Of a stretch of 27,636 nucleotides of DNA, positions 1 to 6,514 are shown in pieces. The position numbers and the translations under genes are program-made. The stretch covers positions 1 to 27,636 of the forward strand of contig CAYPAX010000064.1 in NCBI GenBank assembly GCA_964408735.1. Direction: 5' to 3'. This DNA comes from UBA7887 sp964408735 (GTDB lineage: Bacteria > Pseudomonadota > Alphaproteobacteria > UBA7887). A model generated the notes under the pieces. That model was not told where the DNA came from and searched no databases. It saw only the letters and a list, made by a program, of their open reading frames with translations. Position 1 is the stretch's first letter; the number at the start of each line of letters is the position of its first letter.

Positions 1-61
1 GCCATGCTGCGCCCCCTGAGGGCAGAATACGGCGCGCCGCCTGTTCGCTCAACCGTGCGCC

Positions 62-550
62 TTATTCCTCGCCATCGTTGAAGCGCGGCACGTCGTCCGT
101 GGCCATCAGGCCGAGCATGACTTGTTCGAAGCCGGCGACGGCCTCCGGCCCGGCCGCCTCGTAGACGCTGGCGACCAGGGCGCGCTGCAGGCCGGACAGG
201 CGGCGTTCGAGCTCGAGGCCCTTGTCGGTCAGGCTGAGCAGGCGCTGGCGGCGGTCGCGCGTGCCCTTGGCCTGGGCGACGTAGCCCGTGCGCACGAGCT
301 GGCCGAGCACACGGCTCAGGCTTTGCTTGGTGATCTGCAGCGTGGCCAGCAGCTCGGCCACGGTCATGCCCGGGTTACGGCCGACGAAATGGATGACCCG
401 GTGGTGGGCGCGGCCGAAGTCGAGCGGCGCCAGCACCGCATCGGCCTCGGCGACGAAGTTGCGATAGCCAAAATAGAGCATCTCGATGCCCCGGTTCAGC
501 GCCGCCTCGGCCAAGAAATCCGGATCATGGGGCAATTTTTGGTCAGCCAT
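62..550 (-). CDS. MarR-family transcriptional regulator
   Basis: A 162-residue winged-helix repressor/activator of the MarR family, expected to act as a dimer on DNA. The N-terminal helix contains GYRNFVAEADAVL. The DNA-binding part is visible as FGRAHHRVIHFVGRNPG (about residues 45-61), then TVAELLATLQITKQSLSRVL (the helix-turn-helix, about 63-82), and the basic wing AKGTRDRRQRLLSLTDKG (about 94-111). I chose the ATG at 550 rather than the upstream in-frame start at 586, because the family normally begins a short way before this point and the extension runs into the shared divergent promoter. It is transcribed away from the aminotransferase at 643, with 92 bp between the starts, so control of that gene is plausible but inferred. 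The ligand is unknown. Confidence 0.9.
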   Translation of the reverse strand: MADQKLPHDPDFLAEAALNRGIEMLYFGYRNFVAEADAVLAPLDFGRAHHRVIHFVGRNPGMTVAELLATLQITKQSLSRVLGQLVRTGYVAQAKGTRDRRQRLLSLTDKGLELERRLSGLQRALVASVYEAAGPEAVAGFEQVMLGLMATDDVPRFNDGEE

Positions 551-551
551 G

Positions 552-563
552 TTGACATATATG
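552..563. promoter_or_regulatory. Possible promoter/operator between marR and ilvE-like gene
   Basis: The 92-bp divergent spacer contains TTGACA at 552-557, overlapping the perfect 8-bp palindrome CATATATG at 556-563, immediately upstream of the marR start. A -35-like box merged with a short palindrome is what an autoregulated MarR promoter could look like, but I see no good -10 at 17 bp and the palindrome arms do not extend. It is a weak candidate only. Confidence 0.25.
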
Positions 564-642
564 CCTGCCGATGCTACCTGACGCAAGCTTCTTCTGCTGC
601 GATGCCACCTTATCGAGCCCTGCGGGGGCGGGACGGTCTGAC

Positions 643-1539
643 ATGCCGAGCTTCGACAACCACGACGGATTCATCTGGTTTGACGGCGAGATGGTGCCCT
701 GGCGGGATGCCAATCTGCACGTGCTCACGCACGGCCTGCACTATGCCTCCGCCGTCTTCGAAGGTCAGCGTGTCTATGCCGGCACCATTTTCAAGCTGGC
801 GGAGCACACCGAGCGCCTGTTCGATTCGGCCGACCAGCTCGGCTTCGAGATTCCCTTCAGCCAGGCCGACATCAACAAGGCCAATTACGAAGTCTGCAAG
901 GCCAACGACATCGACGACGGCTATGTCCGCCCGGTGGCCTGGCGCGGCAGCGAGATGATGGGCGTCTCGGCCCAGCAGAACACCATCCATGTCGCCATCG
1001 CGGCCTGGGAGTGGCCGTCCTACTTCTCCCCCGAGGCGCGGCTCAAGGGCATCAAGCTGCAATGGTCCGAGTGGCGCCGCCCGGACCCGGCGACGATCCC
1101 GGCCATGGCCAAGGCGGCGGGGCTCTACATGATCTGCACGCTGTCCAAGCACAAGGCCGAGGCCGATGGCTATGACGATGCGCTGATGCTCGACTGGCGC
1201 GGCCGGCTGGCGGAATCGACCGGCGCCAACATCTTCCTCGTCATCGATGGGGAGCTGCACACGCCGACGCCCGACTGCTTCCTCGACGGCATCACCCGGC
1301 GCACCGTGATCGGCCTGGCGAATGCGCGCCAGATCCCGGTCATCGAGCGCATCATCATGCCGGAAGAGCTGGAAAGGGCGGACGAGGTCTTCCTCACCGG
1401 CACCGCGGCAGAGGTCACGCCCGTCGGCCAGATCGGCGACCTCAGCTTCACGCCCGGCGAGATCTGCCGCATCCTGATCGACGACTACACCGCCCTGACC
1501 AAGGAAGCCGAGCCCCACCCGGCCCATATCGGGCGCTAA
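643..1539 (+). CDS. ilvE: Branched-chain amino acid aminotransferase (fold-type IV PLP enzyme)
   Basis: A 298-residue PLP aminotransferase of the BCAT/D-amino-acid transaminase fold. It should move the amino group between glutamate and branched-chain 2-oxo acids in the cytoplasm. Visible family landmarks are LTHGLHYASAVFEGQRVY near the N terminus, the Lys-containing LSKHKAEADGYDDALML, the substrate/PLP loop RLAESTGANIFLV, FLDGITRRTVIGLA, and the C-terminal LTGTAAEVTPV. The length fits bacterial IlvE (about 300). The ATG at 643 is preferred to the open frame starting at 571, whose first 24 residues look non-coding and cover the promoter region. It is divergent from marR. Its stop overlaps the stop of the convergent barrel-protein gene by 3 bp. 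Exact substrate range (IlvE versus a D-amino-acid or aminodeoxychorismate lyase paralogue) is not proven by sequence alone. Confidence 0.9.
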   Translation: MPSFDNHDGFIWFDGEMVPWRDANLHVLTHGLHYASAVFEGQRVYAGTIFKLAEHTERLFDSADQLGFEIPFSQADINKANYEVCKANDIDDGYVRPVAWRGSEMMGVSAQQNTIHVAIAAWEWPSYFSPEARLKGIKLQWSEWRRPDPATIPAMAKAAGLYMICTLSKHKAEADGYDDALMLDWRGRLAESTGANIFLVIDGELHTPTPDCFLDGITRRTVIGLANARQIPVIERIIMPEELERADEVFLTGTAAEVTPVGQIGDLSFTPGEICRILIDDYTALTKEAEPHPAHIGR

Positions 1540-2747
1540 CGCTTCACCGTCACCGAGAACCAGAACTTGCGCGTGTCGACGCCAAACCCGGCCGCCCGGT
1601 AGTCGGCGTAATCGAGCGATACCGTCACGCCGTCGAAAGGTGCGAAGCGCAGGCGCAGGTCGGTTTCGTGGCCGTAATCGGCGCTGCCGCGGTCGTCGTG
1701 AAAGCGGTGGTGGGCGGCACTGACTTCCAGGCTTTCGAGCGGCGTGCCGGCGAGGTCGAAGCCGAGCCAGTCGGCCTCCTTGGCCACCAACCTGGCCTCG
1801 CCGTATACATCCCATAACCCGGCCGCGGGCGTGGTGCTGAAGACATCCGCCCAGCCGCGGTTGCCGTGCTTCTTGCCGATCGGGGTCTGCAAGGCGACGC
1901 TGCCGTTGCCGCTTTGCTGGCGGGCGCCGACCAGCGGCCATATCCCGCCCATGCCGAAGCCCGCCTCGACGACCAACAAATGTTCGGCAAGGTCGTTGCG
2001 ATTGTTGCCCCAGTCGCCCTGCCAGGCGAATTCGGAGCGGGCGAGAACGCTTGCCTCGCCAACGTCCCATTGTCCGTCGATCAAGGCGCCGAAGGTCTTA
2101 GACGACTGGGTCGGGCGGTCGTCGATATCGAGCAGCACGGCGTAGACGCCAAGCTCGATGGGGGCCAGGCCCGTATAGTCCGCCTGCATGACGTGGCTGC
2201 GCGTATTCCAGTCGCCCGACGGGGCCTGCTCGCCGGTCGGCGTATCGACCAGCCAGATGAAGCCGTAGCGCAGGTGGGTGTCGGGCAGCAGTGCGCGATC
2301 GCTGAGCGTCACGGCGTCGTAGGAGCTCTGGTTCTGGCGAAAGCGGGCGCTGCCGACGAAGGTGGCGTTGCCTAAGGTGATGGTCTGGCGGCCGAGCTTG
2401 ATCAGCGTGCCCGGCCGCGGCGCATAGGCCACCCAGGCCTGGTTGACCTCGTGGGTCTCGGCGTCGTTGATGCGCGGCAGGTCGCTGCGGGGTGTCGCCG
2501 CGGTGTCGTAGCGCTCGCCGCCCGGCGCCAGCACGCCCTCGCCTTCGAGGCGGGCGCTGAAACCCTGCCAGGGCCCGACCTCATACCCGAGGCGCGCGCG
2601 GATGGTGTGTGCCCGCGCGCGGCGCGGCTTCGAGGCCTGGTCGACCACCTCCAGGCGGTAACGCAGATCGAGACTAGCCTCGCCTGCGGCGGCCTGGGGC
2701 GCGGCAAGCAGGATCAGGCAGCCCAACGCCGCAGTCAGCCGCATCAT
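1536..2747 (-). CDS. Secreted outer-membrane beta-barrel-like protein (alginate-export-like)
   Basis: A 403-residue protein starting MMRLTAALGCLILLAAPQAAAG, a clear signal peptide with cleavage expected around residues 21-22. The mature part has many alternating amphipathic strands and Tyr/Trp/Gly-rich stretches (SLDLRYRLEVV, IKLGRQTITLGN, FWFSVTVKR at the C terminus), as in outer-membrane barrels. The segment with NQAWVAYAP and LIKLGRQTI resembles alginate-export/porin-like barrels. That family assignment is by impression and substrate is unknown. The start at 2747 was chosen because it follows the moaE stop by 1 bp and exposes the signal peptide; the open frame reaching 2960 reads antisense-like Arg/Pro-rich residues first. 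It is the last gene of the molybdenum cofactor operon, perhaps only by transcriptional read-through. Confidence 0.75.
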   Translation of the reverse strand: MMRLTAALGCLILLAAPQAAAGEASLDLRYRLEVVDQASKPRRARAHTIRARLGYEVGPWQGFSARLEGEGVLAPGGERYDTAATPRSDLPRINDAETHEVNQAWVAYAPRPGTLIKLGRQTITLGNATFVGSARFRQNQSSYDAVTLSDRALLPDTHLRYGFIWLVDTPTGEQAPSGDWNTRSHVMQADYTGLAPIELGVYAVLLDIDDRPTQSSKTFGALIDGQWDVGEASVLARSEFAWQGDWGNNRNDLAEHLLVVEAGFGMGGIWPLVGARQQSGNGSVALQTPIGKKHGNRGWADVFSTTPAAGLWDVYGEARLVAKEADWLGFDLAGTPLESLEVSAAHHRFHDDRGSADYGHETDLRLRFAPFDGVTVSLDYADYRAAGFGVDTRKFWFSVTVKR

Positions 2748-2748
2748 G

Positions 2749-3222
2749 CTATTCGGCGGCTTCGGACTTGTCCGTCTGCCAGCGCGCCGCCGCGGCATCA
2801 TCGCTGGAGCGCGCCTCGACCCAGGCGGCCTTGCCGTCGGGCGCTTCCTCGCGCTTCCAGAACGGTGCCTGGGTCTTGAGCCAGTCGATGAGGAACTGGC
2901 AGCTTTCCAGCGCCGCCGCGCGATGGGCCGAGGCCGTGGCCACCAGCACGATAGGATCACCCGGCTCGAGCCGGCCGTAACGGTGGATGATCAGGCTCGC
3001 CTGCAAGGGCCAGCGGGATTGCGCCTCGGCCTCGACCTCGGCGAGCTTGCGCTCGGTCATGCCGGGGTAGTGCTCCAGGGTCATGGCGCCAACGGGCGCA
3101 TCGCCGTGCATATCTCGCACCAGGCCGATGAAGCTGGCGACACCGCCGATATCCCTGCGCCCAGCGCTCAGTGCCGCCAGCTCGGCGCCGACATCGAAAG
3201 CCTCGATTTGCACCCGGATCAC
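2749..3222 (-). CDS. moaE: Molybdopterin synthase catalytic subunit MoaE
   Basis: The large subunit (157 residues) of molybdopterin synthase, which transfers sulfur from the MoaD C-terminal thiocarboxylate onto cyclic pyranopterin monophosphate to give molybdopterin. The sequence shows the family blocks GGVASFIGLVRD (about 26-37), LEHYPGMTERKL (49-60), IIHRYGRLEPGDP (78-90) and LKTQAPFWKRE (115-125); the last contains the conserved active-site lysines. Length matches bacterial MoaE (about 150). It lies 4 bp after moaD and 1 bp before the barrel-protein gene, on the same strand, so the two synthase subunits are probably co-translated. Confidence 0.97.
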   Translation of the reverse strand: MIRVQIEAFDVGAELAALSAGRRDIGGVASFIGLVRDMHGDAPVGAMTLEHYPGMTERKLAEVEAEAQSRWPLQASLIIHRYGRLEPGDPIVLVATASAHRAAALESCQFLIDWLKTQAPFWKREEAPDGKAAWVEARSSDDAAAARWQTDKSEAAE

Positions 3223-3226
3223 CGAT

Positions 3227-3478
3227 TCAGCCTCCGGTCACCGGCGGAAACAGGGCGACCTCGCGCACACCCGCGATTGCCGCGTCGAAGGGGACATATT
3301 CCTGGTCGAGGGCCACGCGCACGGCCGAGATATCGGCCAGGGCCTCGGCATGGCCCGGCGAGCGGCTCTTGAGCCATTCGATCAGCTCGGCCACGGTCGC
3401 GACCTCCGCAGGCGGCTCGACCGCCTCCTCGGCGACGCCCGCCTTCTCGCGCAACCAGGCGAAATAGAGTACTTGCAT
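3227..3478 (-). CDS. moaD: Molybdopterin synthase sulfur carrier subunit MoaD
   Basis: An 83-residue ubiquitin-like sulfur carrier beginning MQVLYFAWLREKAG and ending in the diagnostic Gly-Gly (FPPVTGG), the tail that is adenylated and thiocarboxylated. The size is typical of MoaD (about 80). Its ATG abuts the moeA stop directly (TGAATG) and its stop is 4 bp before moaE, so expression is probably translationally coupled on both sides. The activating enzyme (MoeB) is not in this window. Confidence 0.96.
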   Translation of the reverse strand: MQVLYFAWLREKAGVAEEAVEPPAEVATVAELIEWLKSRSPGHAEALADISAVRVALDQEYVPFDAAIAGVREVALFPPVTGG

Positions 3479-4744
3479 TCAGCTCACCTCCGCGAAGGGC
3501 AGGAAGTCTACCGCCTCGCCTGCCGCAACATAGGTCATTTCTTCGTCAAGTTCGACCAGTCCGTCGGCCGCCGACAGGCTGGAGAGCACGCCCGACCCTT
3601 GCGCGCCGGCGGGTCTGGCCACCGGAACGCCCGAGCCGTCGTCCTCCAGGCGGCAGCGCACGAACTCGCGCCGGCCGGCCTTCTTGCGCATCTCGAAACC
3701 CGCCGTGACACGCCATAGCCTCGGCGCGGTATCGCTGGCGCCGGCAAGCCGCAGGATCAGCGGCCGGGCCAGCCTGAGAAAGGTGATCGCCACGGCCACC
3801 GGATTTCCCGGCAGTCCGACAAAAGGCACGGTGCGCCCGGCATCGTCGATATGGCCCAAGGCCAGGGGCCGCCCGGGCTTGATGGCGAGGCGCCAGAAGG
3901 AGAGCCCGCCGAGGCTCTCGACCACCGCCTTGACGTGGTCCTCCTCGCCGACCGAGACGCCGCCGGAGGTGATCAGCAGATCGTGGGTGGGCGCCGCGGC
4001 CGCGAGCGCCTCGCGCACGCTCTTGGCGCGGTCGGCGAGAATGCCGAGATCGCTGACGGCGCAGCCGAGACCCGCCAAGAAGCCCCGCAGCATGTGCCGG
4101 TTGCTGTCATGGATGGCGCCGGGCTCCAGTCCCCGGCCCGGGTCGCGCAGCTCGTCGCCGGTGGAGAACAGCGCCACCCTCAGCGGCGCCCGCACGGCGA
4201 CCTCAGCGCTTCCCGCAGCGGCGGCAAGCCCGAGATCTTCCGGCCTGAGCCGCCGGCCGGCGCGCAACACCGTGGTGCCGCGTCGAAGGTCTTCGCCAGC
4301 GCGCCTGCGGTTATCGCCCAGGCCGATGCCCGGCGGGATGGTCACAGTCTCGCCGCTAAGCTCGCAATCCTCCTGCATGAGCACGGTGTCGGCGCCCTCC
4401 GGCATCACCGCCCCGGTGAAGATGCGCAGCGCCTCGCCTCGCTTCGCCGGGCGCTCGAGGGGATGACCGGCGGCGATGCGGCCGCTGACGGGCAGCCGGG
4501 TCGGCCCGTGTGGGTCGAGATCGGCGTGATGGACCGCATAGCCGTCGACGGCGGAATTGTCGTGCGGCGGCACGTCCGTCGCGGCCAGCACGTCCTCGGC
4601 CAGCAGGCGCCCCGCCGCCGCCGCGATGGCCACGGTCTCGGCGGCGGCGACCGGCGTCATGCGCGCCTCTATCAGCGCCAGCGCCTCGTCGAGGCGCAGC
4701 AGGTCGTGGTCGGTATCGAAGCAATCGTTGCCGAGCCGGCTCAC
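3479..4744 (-). CDS. moeA: Molybdopterin molybdenumtransferase MoeA
   Basis: A 421-residue enzyme that inserts molybdate into adenylylated molybdopterin to form the molybdenum cofactor. Landmarks are VPPHDNSAVDGYA (about 58-70), IFTGAVMPEGADTV (107-120), ALFSTGDEL (190-198), the MoCF-binding loop LITSGGVSVGEEDHV (256-270), and GLPGNPVAV further on. The GTG at 4744 is preferred because it overlaps the mobB stop in the typical 4-bp GTGA arrangement; a longer frame from 4768 would overlap mobB by 28 bp. It belongs to the pgsA-mobB-moeA-moaD-moaE operon and abuts moaD. Confidence 0.96.
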   Translation of the reverse strand: MSRLGNDCFDTDHDLLRLDEALALIEARMTPVAAAETVAIAAAAGRLLAEDVLAATDVPPHDNSAVDGYAVHHADLDPHGPTRLPVSGRIAAGHPLERPAKRGEALRIFTGAVMPEGADTVLMQEDCELSGETVTIPPGIGLGDNRRRAGEDLRRGTTVLRAGRRLRPEDLGLAAAAGSAEVAVRAPLRVALFSTGDELRDPGRGLEPGAIHDSNRHMLRGFLAGLGCAVSDLGILADRAKSVREALAAAAPTHDLLITSGGVSVGEEDHVKAVVESLGGLSFWRLAIKPGRPLALGHIDDAGRTVPFVGLPGNPVAVAITFLRLARPLILRLAGASDTAPRLWRVTAGFEMRKKAGRREFVRCRLEDDGSGVPVARPAGAQGSGVLSSLSAADGLVELDEEMTYVAAGEAVDFLPFAEVS

Positions 4745-5256
4745 GCCGCCCGCTCCGCCAGGCCGCAATGCCGGCAGATGAAATCGGCGATCGCCTGGAC
4801 GTCATCGAGATCGAGCACCGGGCGCCCGGCATCGCCCAGCGGGCGGTCGCTGGCCACCGCCACCACCGAGCGATCGCCGGGATAGAGCGGCGCCCGGCGC
4901 GAGCCCTCGCGGCAAACCTCGATCTTGTCGTGGCCCTCGTGCTTGAAGCCTTCGACCAGCACCAGGTCGGCCTCGCCGAGGCGCGGCAGCAGCTCATCGA
5001 GGCGGGGCTCTGCCTCGGCCTCGTCGCGGTGTTCGTGCATCAGCGCCCAGCGTTTGGCCGAGGCCACCAGAACTTCCGACGCCCCCGCCGCGCGGTGCTC
5101 GTAGGAATCCTTGCCCGGCGTGTCCACGTCGAAGTCGTGGTGGGCGTGCTTGACCGTCGCCACGCGCAAGCCGCGTTCGACCAGCACCGGCAGCAGCCGG
5201 GTCACCAAGGTCGTCTTGCCGCTGCCGCTCCAGCCGCTGATTCCGATTACCTTCAC
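4741..5256 (-). CDS. mobB: Molybdopterin-guanine dinucleotide biosynthesis protein MobB
   Basis: A 171-residue P-loop GTPase-like protein. The Walker A motif GWSGSGKTT sits at residues 8-16. It is followed by VKHAHHDFDVDTPGKDSY, which is characteristic of MobB, and by LVLVEGFKHEGHDKIEV, the Walker B-like block. MobB is thought to assist MobA in attaching GMP to Mo-molybdopterin, so its presence suggests the organism uses the dinucleotide form of the cofactor (DMSO-reductase family or CO-dehydrogenase-like enzymes); MobA is not in this window. It starts 15 bp after pgsA and overlaps moeA by 4 bp. Confidence 0.95.
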   Translation of the reverse strand: MKVIGISGWSGSGKTTLVTRLLPVLVERGLRVATVKHAHHDFDVDTPGKDSYEHRAAGASEVLVASAKRWALMHEHRDEAEAEPRLDELLPRLGEADLVLVEGFKHEGHDKIEVCREGSRRAPLYPGDRSVVAVASDRPLGDAGRPVLDLDDVQAIADFICRHCGLAERAA

Positions 5257-5271
5257 GAGTCCACCACTCCT

Positions 5272-5850
5272 CTATCGTTTATCGTTCTTATCGGCGGCGA
5301 GCATCAAGGCGACGCCGTGCCGCACATAGCCCCAGGCGCTGGCCACCGAGAGCAGCGCCGCCAGCCATAGAAGCCAGGCGCCGCCGTCGAGCACAAGGCT
5401 GGCGGAAAGACCGACGCCCGGCGCCGCTTCGCCCACCAGCAGCACACACAGCGCCGTCATCTGGGTGGCGGTCTTGATCTTGGCCAGCATGGTCACGGGC
5501 AACCTCAGCGCCTCGCGGGCGAGAAACTCGCGCAGGGAAGAGATGAGGATCTCGCGGCAGAGGATGATCAGCGCCGCGATGGCCGGTGCGCGGCCGTCGG
5601 CCACCAGCATGACCAGCGCCGCCGCCACCAGCAGCTTGTCCGCCACGGGATCGAGAAAGCGGCCGAACTCGCTGGTCTGGCCGAGCTTTCGCGCCAGAAA
5701 GCCGTCCAGCCAATCGGTCAGCGAGGCCGCCACGAAGAGCCCGAAGGCGACCCAGTTGGCCGCCGGCCCAGGCAGCGCGAAGGCAGCCAGGAAGATCGGG
5801 ATCACCAGGATCCGCGACAGGGTCAGAAGGTTGGGCAGGCCGCTCAGCAT
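5272..5850 (-). CDS. pgsA: CDP-diacylglycerol--glycerol-3-phosphate 3-phosphatidyltransferase
   Basis: A 192-residue integral membrane enzyme that makes phosphatidylglycerol phosphate from CDP-diacylglycerol and glycerol 3-phosphate. The complete CDP-alcohol phosphotransferase signature is present: D46, D49-G50, A53-R54, then eight residues, G63, D67 and D71. The N terminus MLSGLPNLLTLSRILVIP is the usual PgsA start, and several hydrophobic segments follow. Length is as expected (about 185-200). It is the first gene of the minus-strand operon that continues into mobB 15 bp downstream. In many alphaproteobacteria pgsA sits next to molybdenum cofactor genes, which fits. Confidence 0.95.
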   Translation of the reverse strand: MLSGLPNLLTLSRILVIPIFLAAFALPGPAANWVAFGLFVAASLTDWLDGFLARKLGQTSEFGRFLDPVADKLLVAAALVMLVADGRAPAIAALIILCREILISSLREFLAREALRLPVTMLAKIKTATQMTALCVLLVGEAAPGVGLSASLVLDGGAWLLWLAALLSVASAWGYVRHGVALMLAADKNDKR

Positions 5851-5993
5851 GACGCCCCGGGTTTTACCAGGACGCGCCGCGACTCGCCATGGGCCTTGTG
5901 CGGGCGGTCAGGCGGATTTCGGCTTGAGTGGCCCAGCCAGAGATGCCCGGTCCAACCCTCGCGGGCATGCGCCTCCGGGCTCCGACCGCGCCC

Positions 5994-5999
5994 TTGACA
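5994..5999 (+). promoter_or_regulatory. TTGACA -35-like box upstream of the GlcG-like gene
   Basis: The 231-bp spacer between the divergent pgsA and glcG-like genes has no other obvious feature. It contains TTGACA at 5994-5999, 82 bp before the ATG, but no convincing -10 hexamer at 16-18 bp. Listed as a weak candidate only. Confidence 0.2.
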
Positions 6000-6081
6000 G
6001 CGCCAACGAGACGAAAGCAGGTTAGGCATCGGATCGACGGCGCTTCGTGCGCGTTCTGCAAATACGAATAGGAAAAGACCC

Positions 6082-6510
6082 ATGAGCCTGACGCTTGAGC
6101 AATGCCGCACCATCATCGCCGCCGCCCTGGCCAAGGGCGGGGAAGCCGGCTTCAACCCATTGGCGGTGGCGGTGCTCGACGCGGGCGGCCACCTCAAGGC
6201 TTTCGAGCGCCAGGACGGCACCAGCAACTTGCGCCCGCAGATCGCCCACGGCAAGGCCTTCGGCGCCATCGGCATGGGTCTCGGCTCCCGCGCGCTGTTC
6301 GAGCGCGCGCAACAACAGCCCTATTTCGTCCAGGCCATCAACGCGCTGGCCGGCGGCGCCCTGGTGCCCGTGCCCGGCGGCGTGCTGGTCAAGGACGCCA
6401 GCGGTGAAGTGCTCGGCGCCGTCGGCGTCACCGGCGACAACTCGGATAATGACGAGATCGCCGCCGTGTCGGGAATCGAGGCGGCGGGGCTGGTGGCGGA
6501 GACGGGGTGA
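6082..6510 (+). CDS. GlcG/HbpS-family heme-binding-like protein
   Basis: A 142-residue small protein of the GlcG/HbpS (formerly DUF336) family. The sequence has the typical opening LTLEQCRTIIAAALAKG, the core block LAVAVLDAGGHLKAFERQDG (about 27-46), ARPQIAHGKAF-like region (LRPQIAHGKAFGAI), and the glycine-rich VPGGVLVKDASGEVLGAVGV followed by an acidic tail GDNSDNDE. Family members bind heme or small molecules, and some are encoded with glycolate oxidase; the function here is unknown. An AGGAAAAG-type ribosome site lies just before the ATG. The gene is convergent with the cyclase gene, whose stop lies 4 bp away. Confidence 0.85.
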   Translation: MSLTLEQCRTIIAAALAKGGEAGFNPLAVAVLDAGGHLKAFERQDGTSNLRPQIAHGKAFGAIGMGLGSRALFERAQQQPYFVQAINALAGGALVPVPGGVLVKDASGEVLGAVGVTGDNSDNDEIAAVSGIEAAGLVAETG

Positions 6511-6514
6511 GGGG

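Noticed and set aside
1..61. Possible gene end at the window start
   Set aside because: Too short; no start, stop or motif that can be defended.
610..2070. 486-residue minus-strand open frame across ilvE
   Set aside because: Arg/Gly-rich composition, antisense to a clear aminotransferase; a GC-rich shadow frame.
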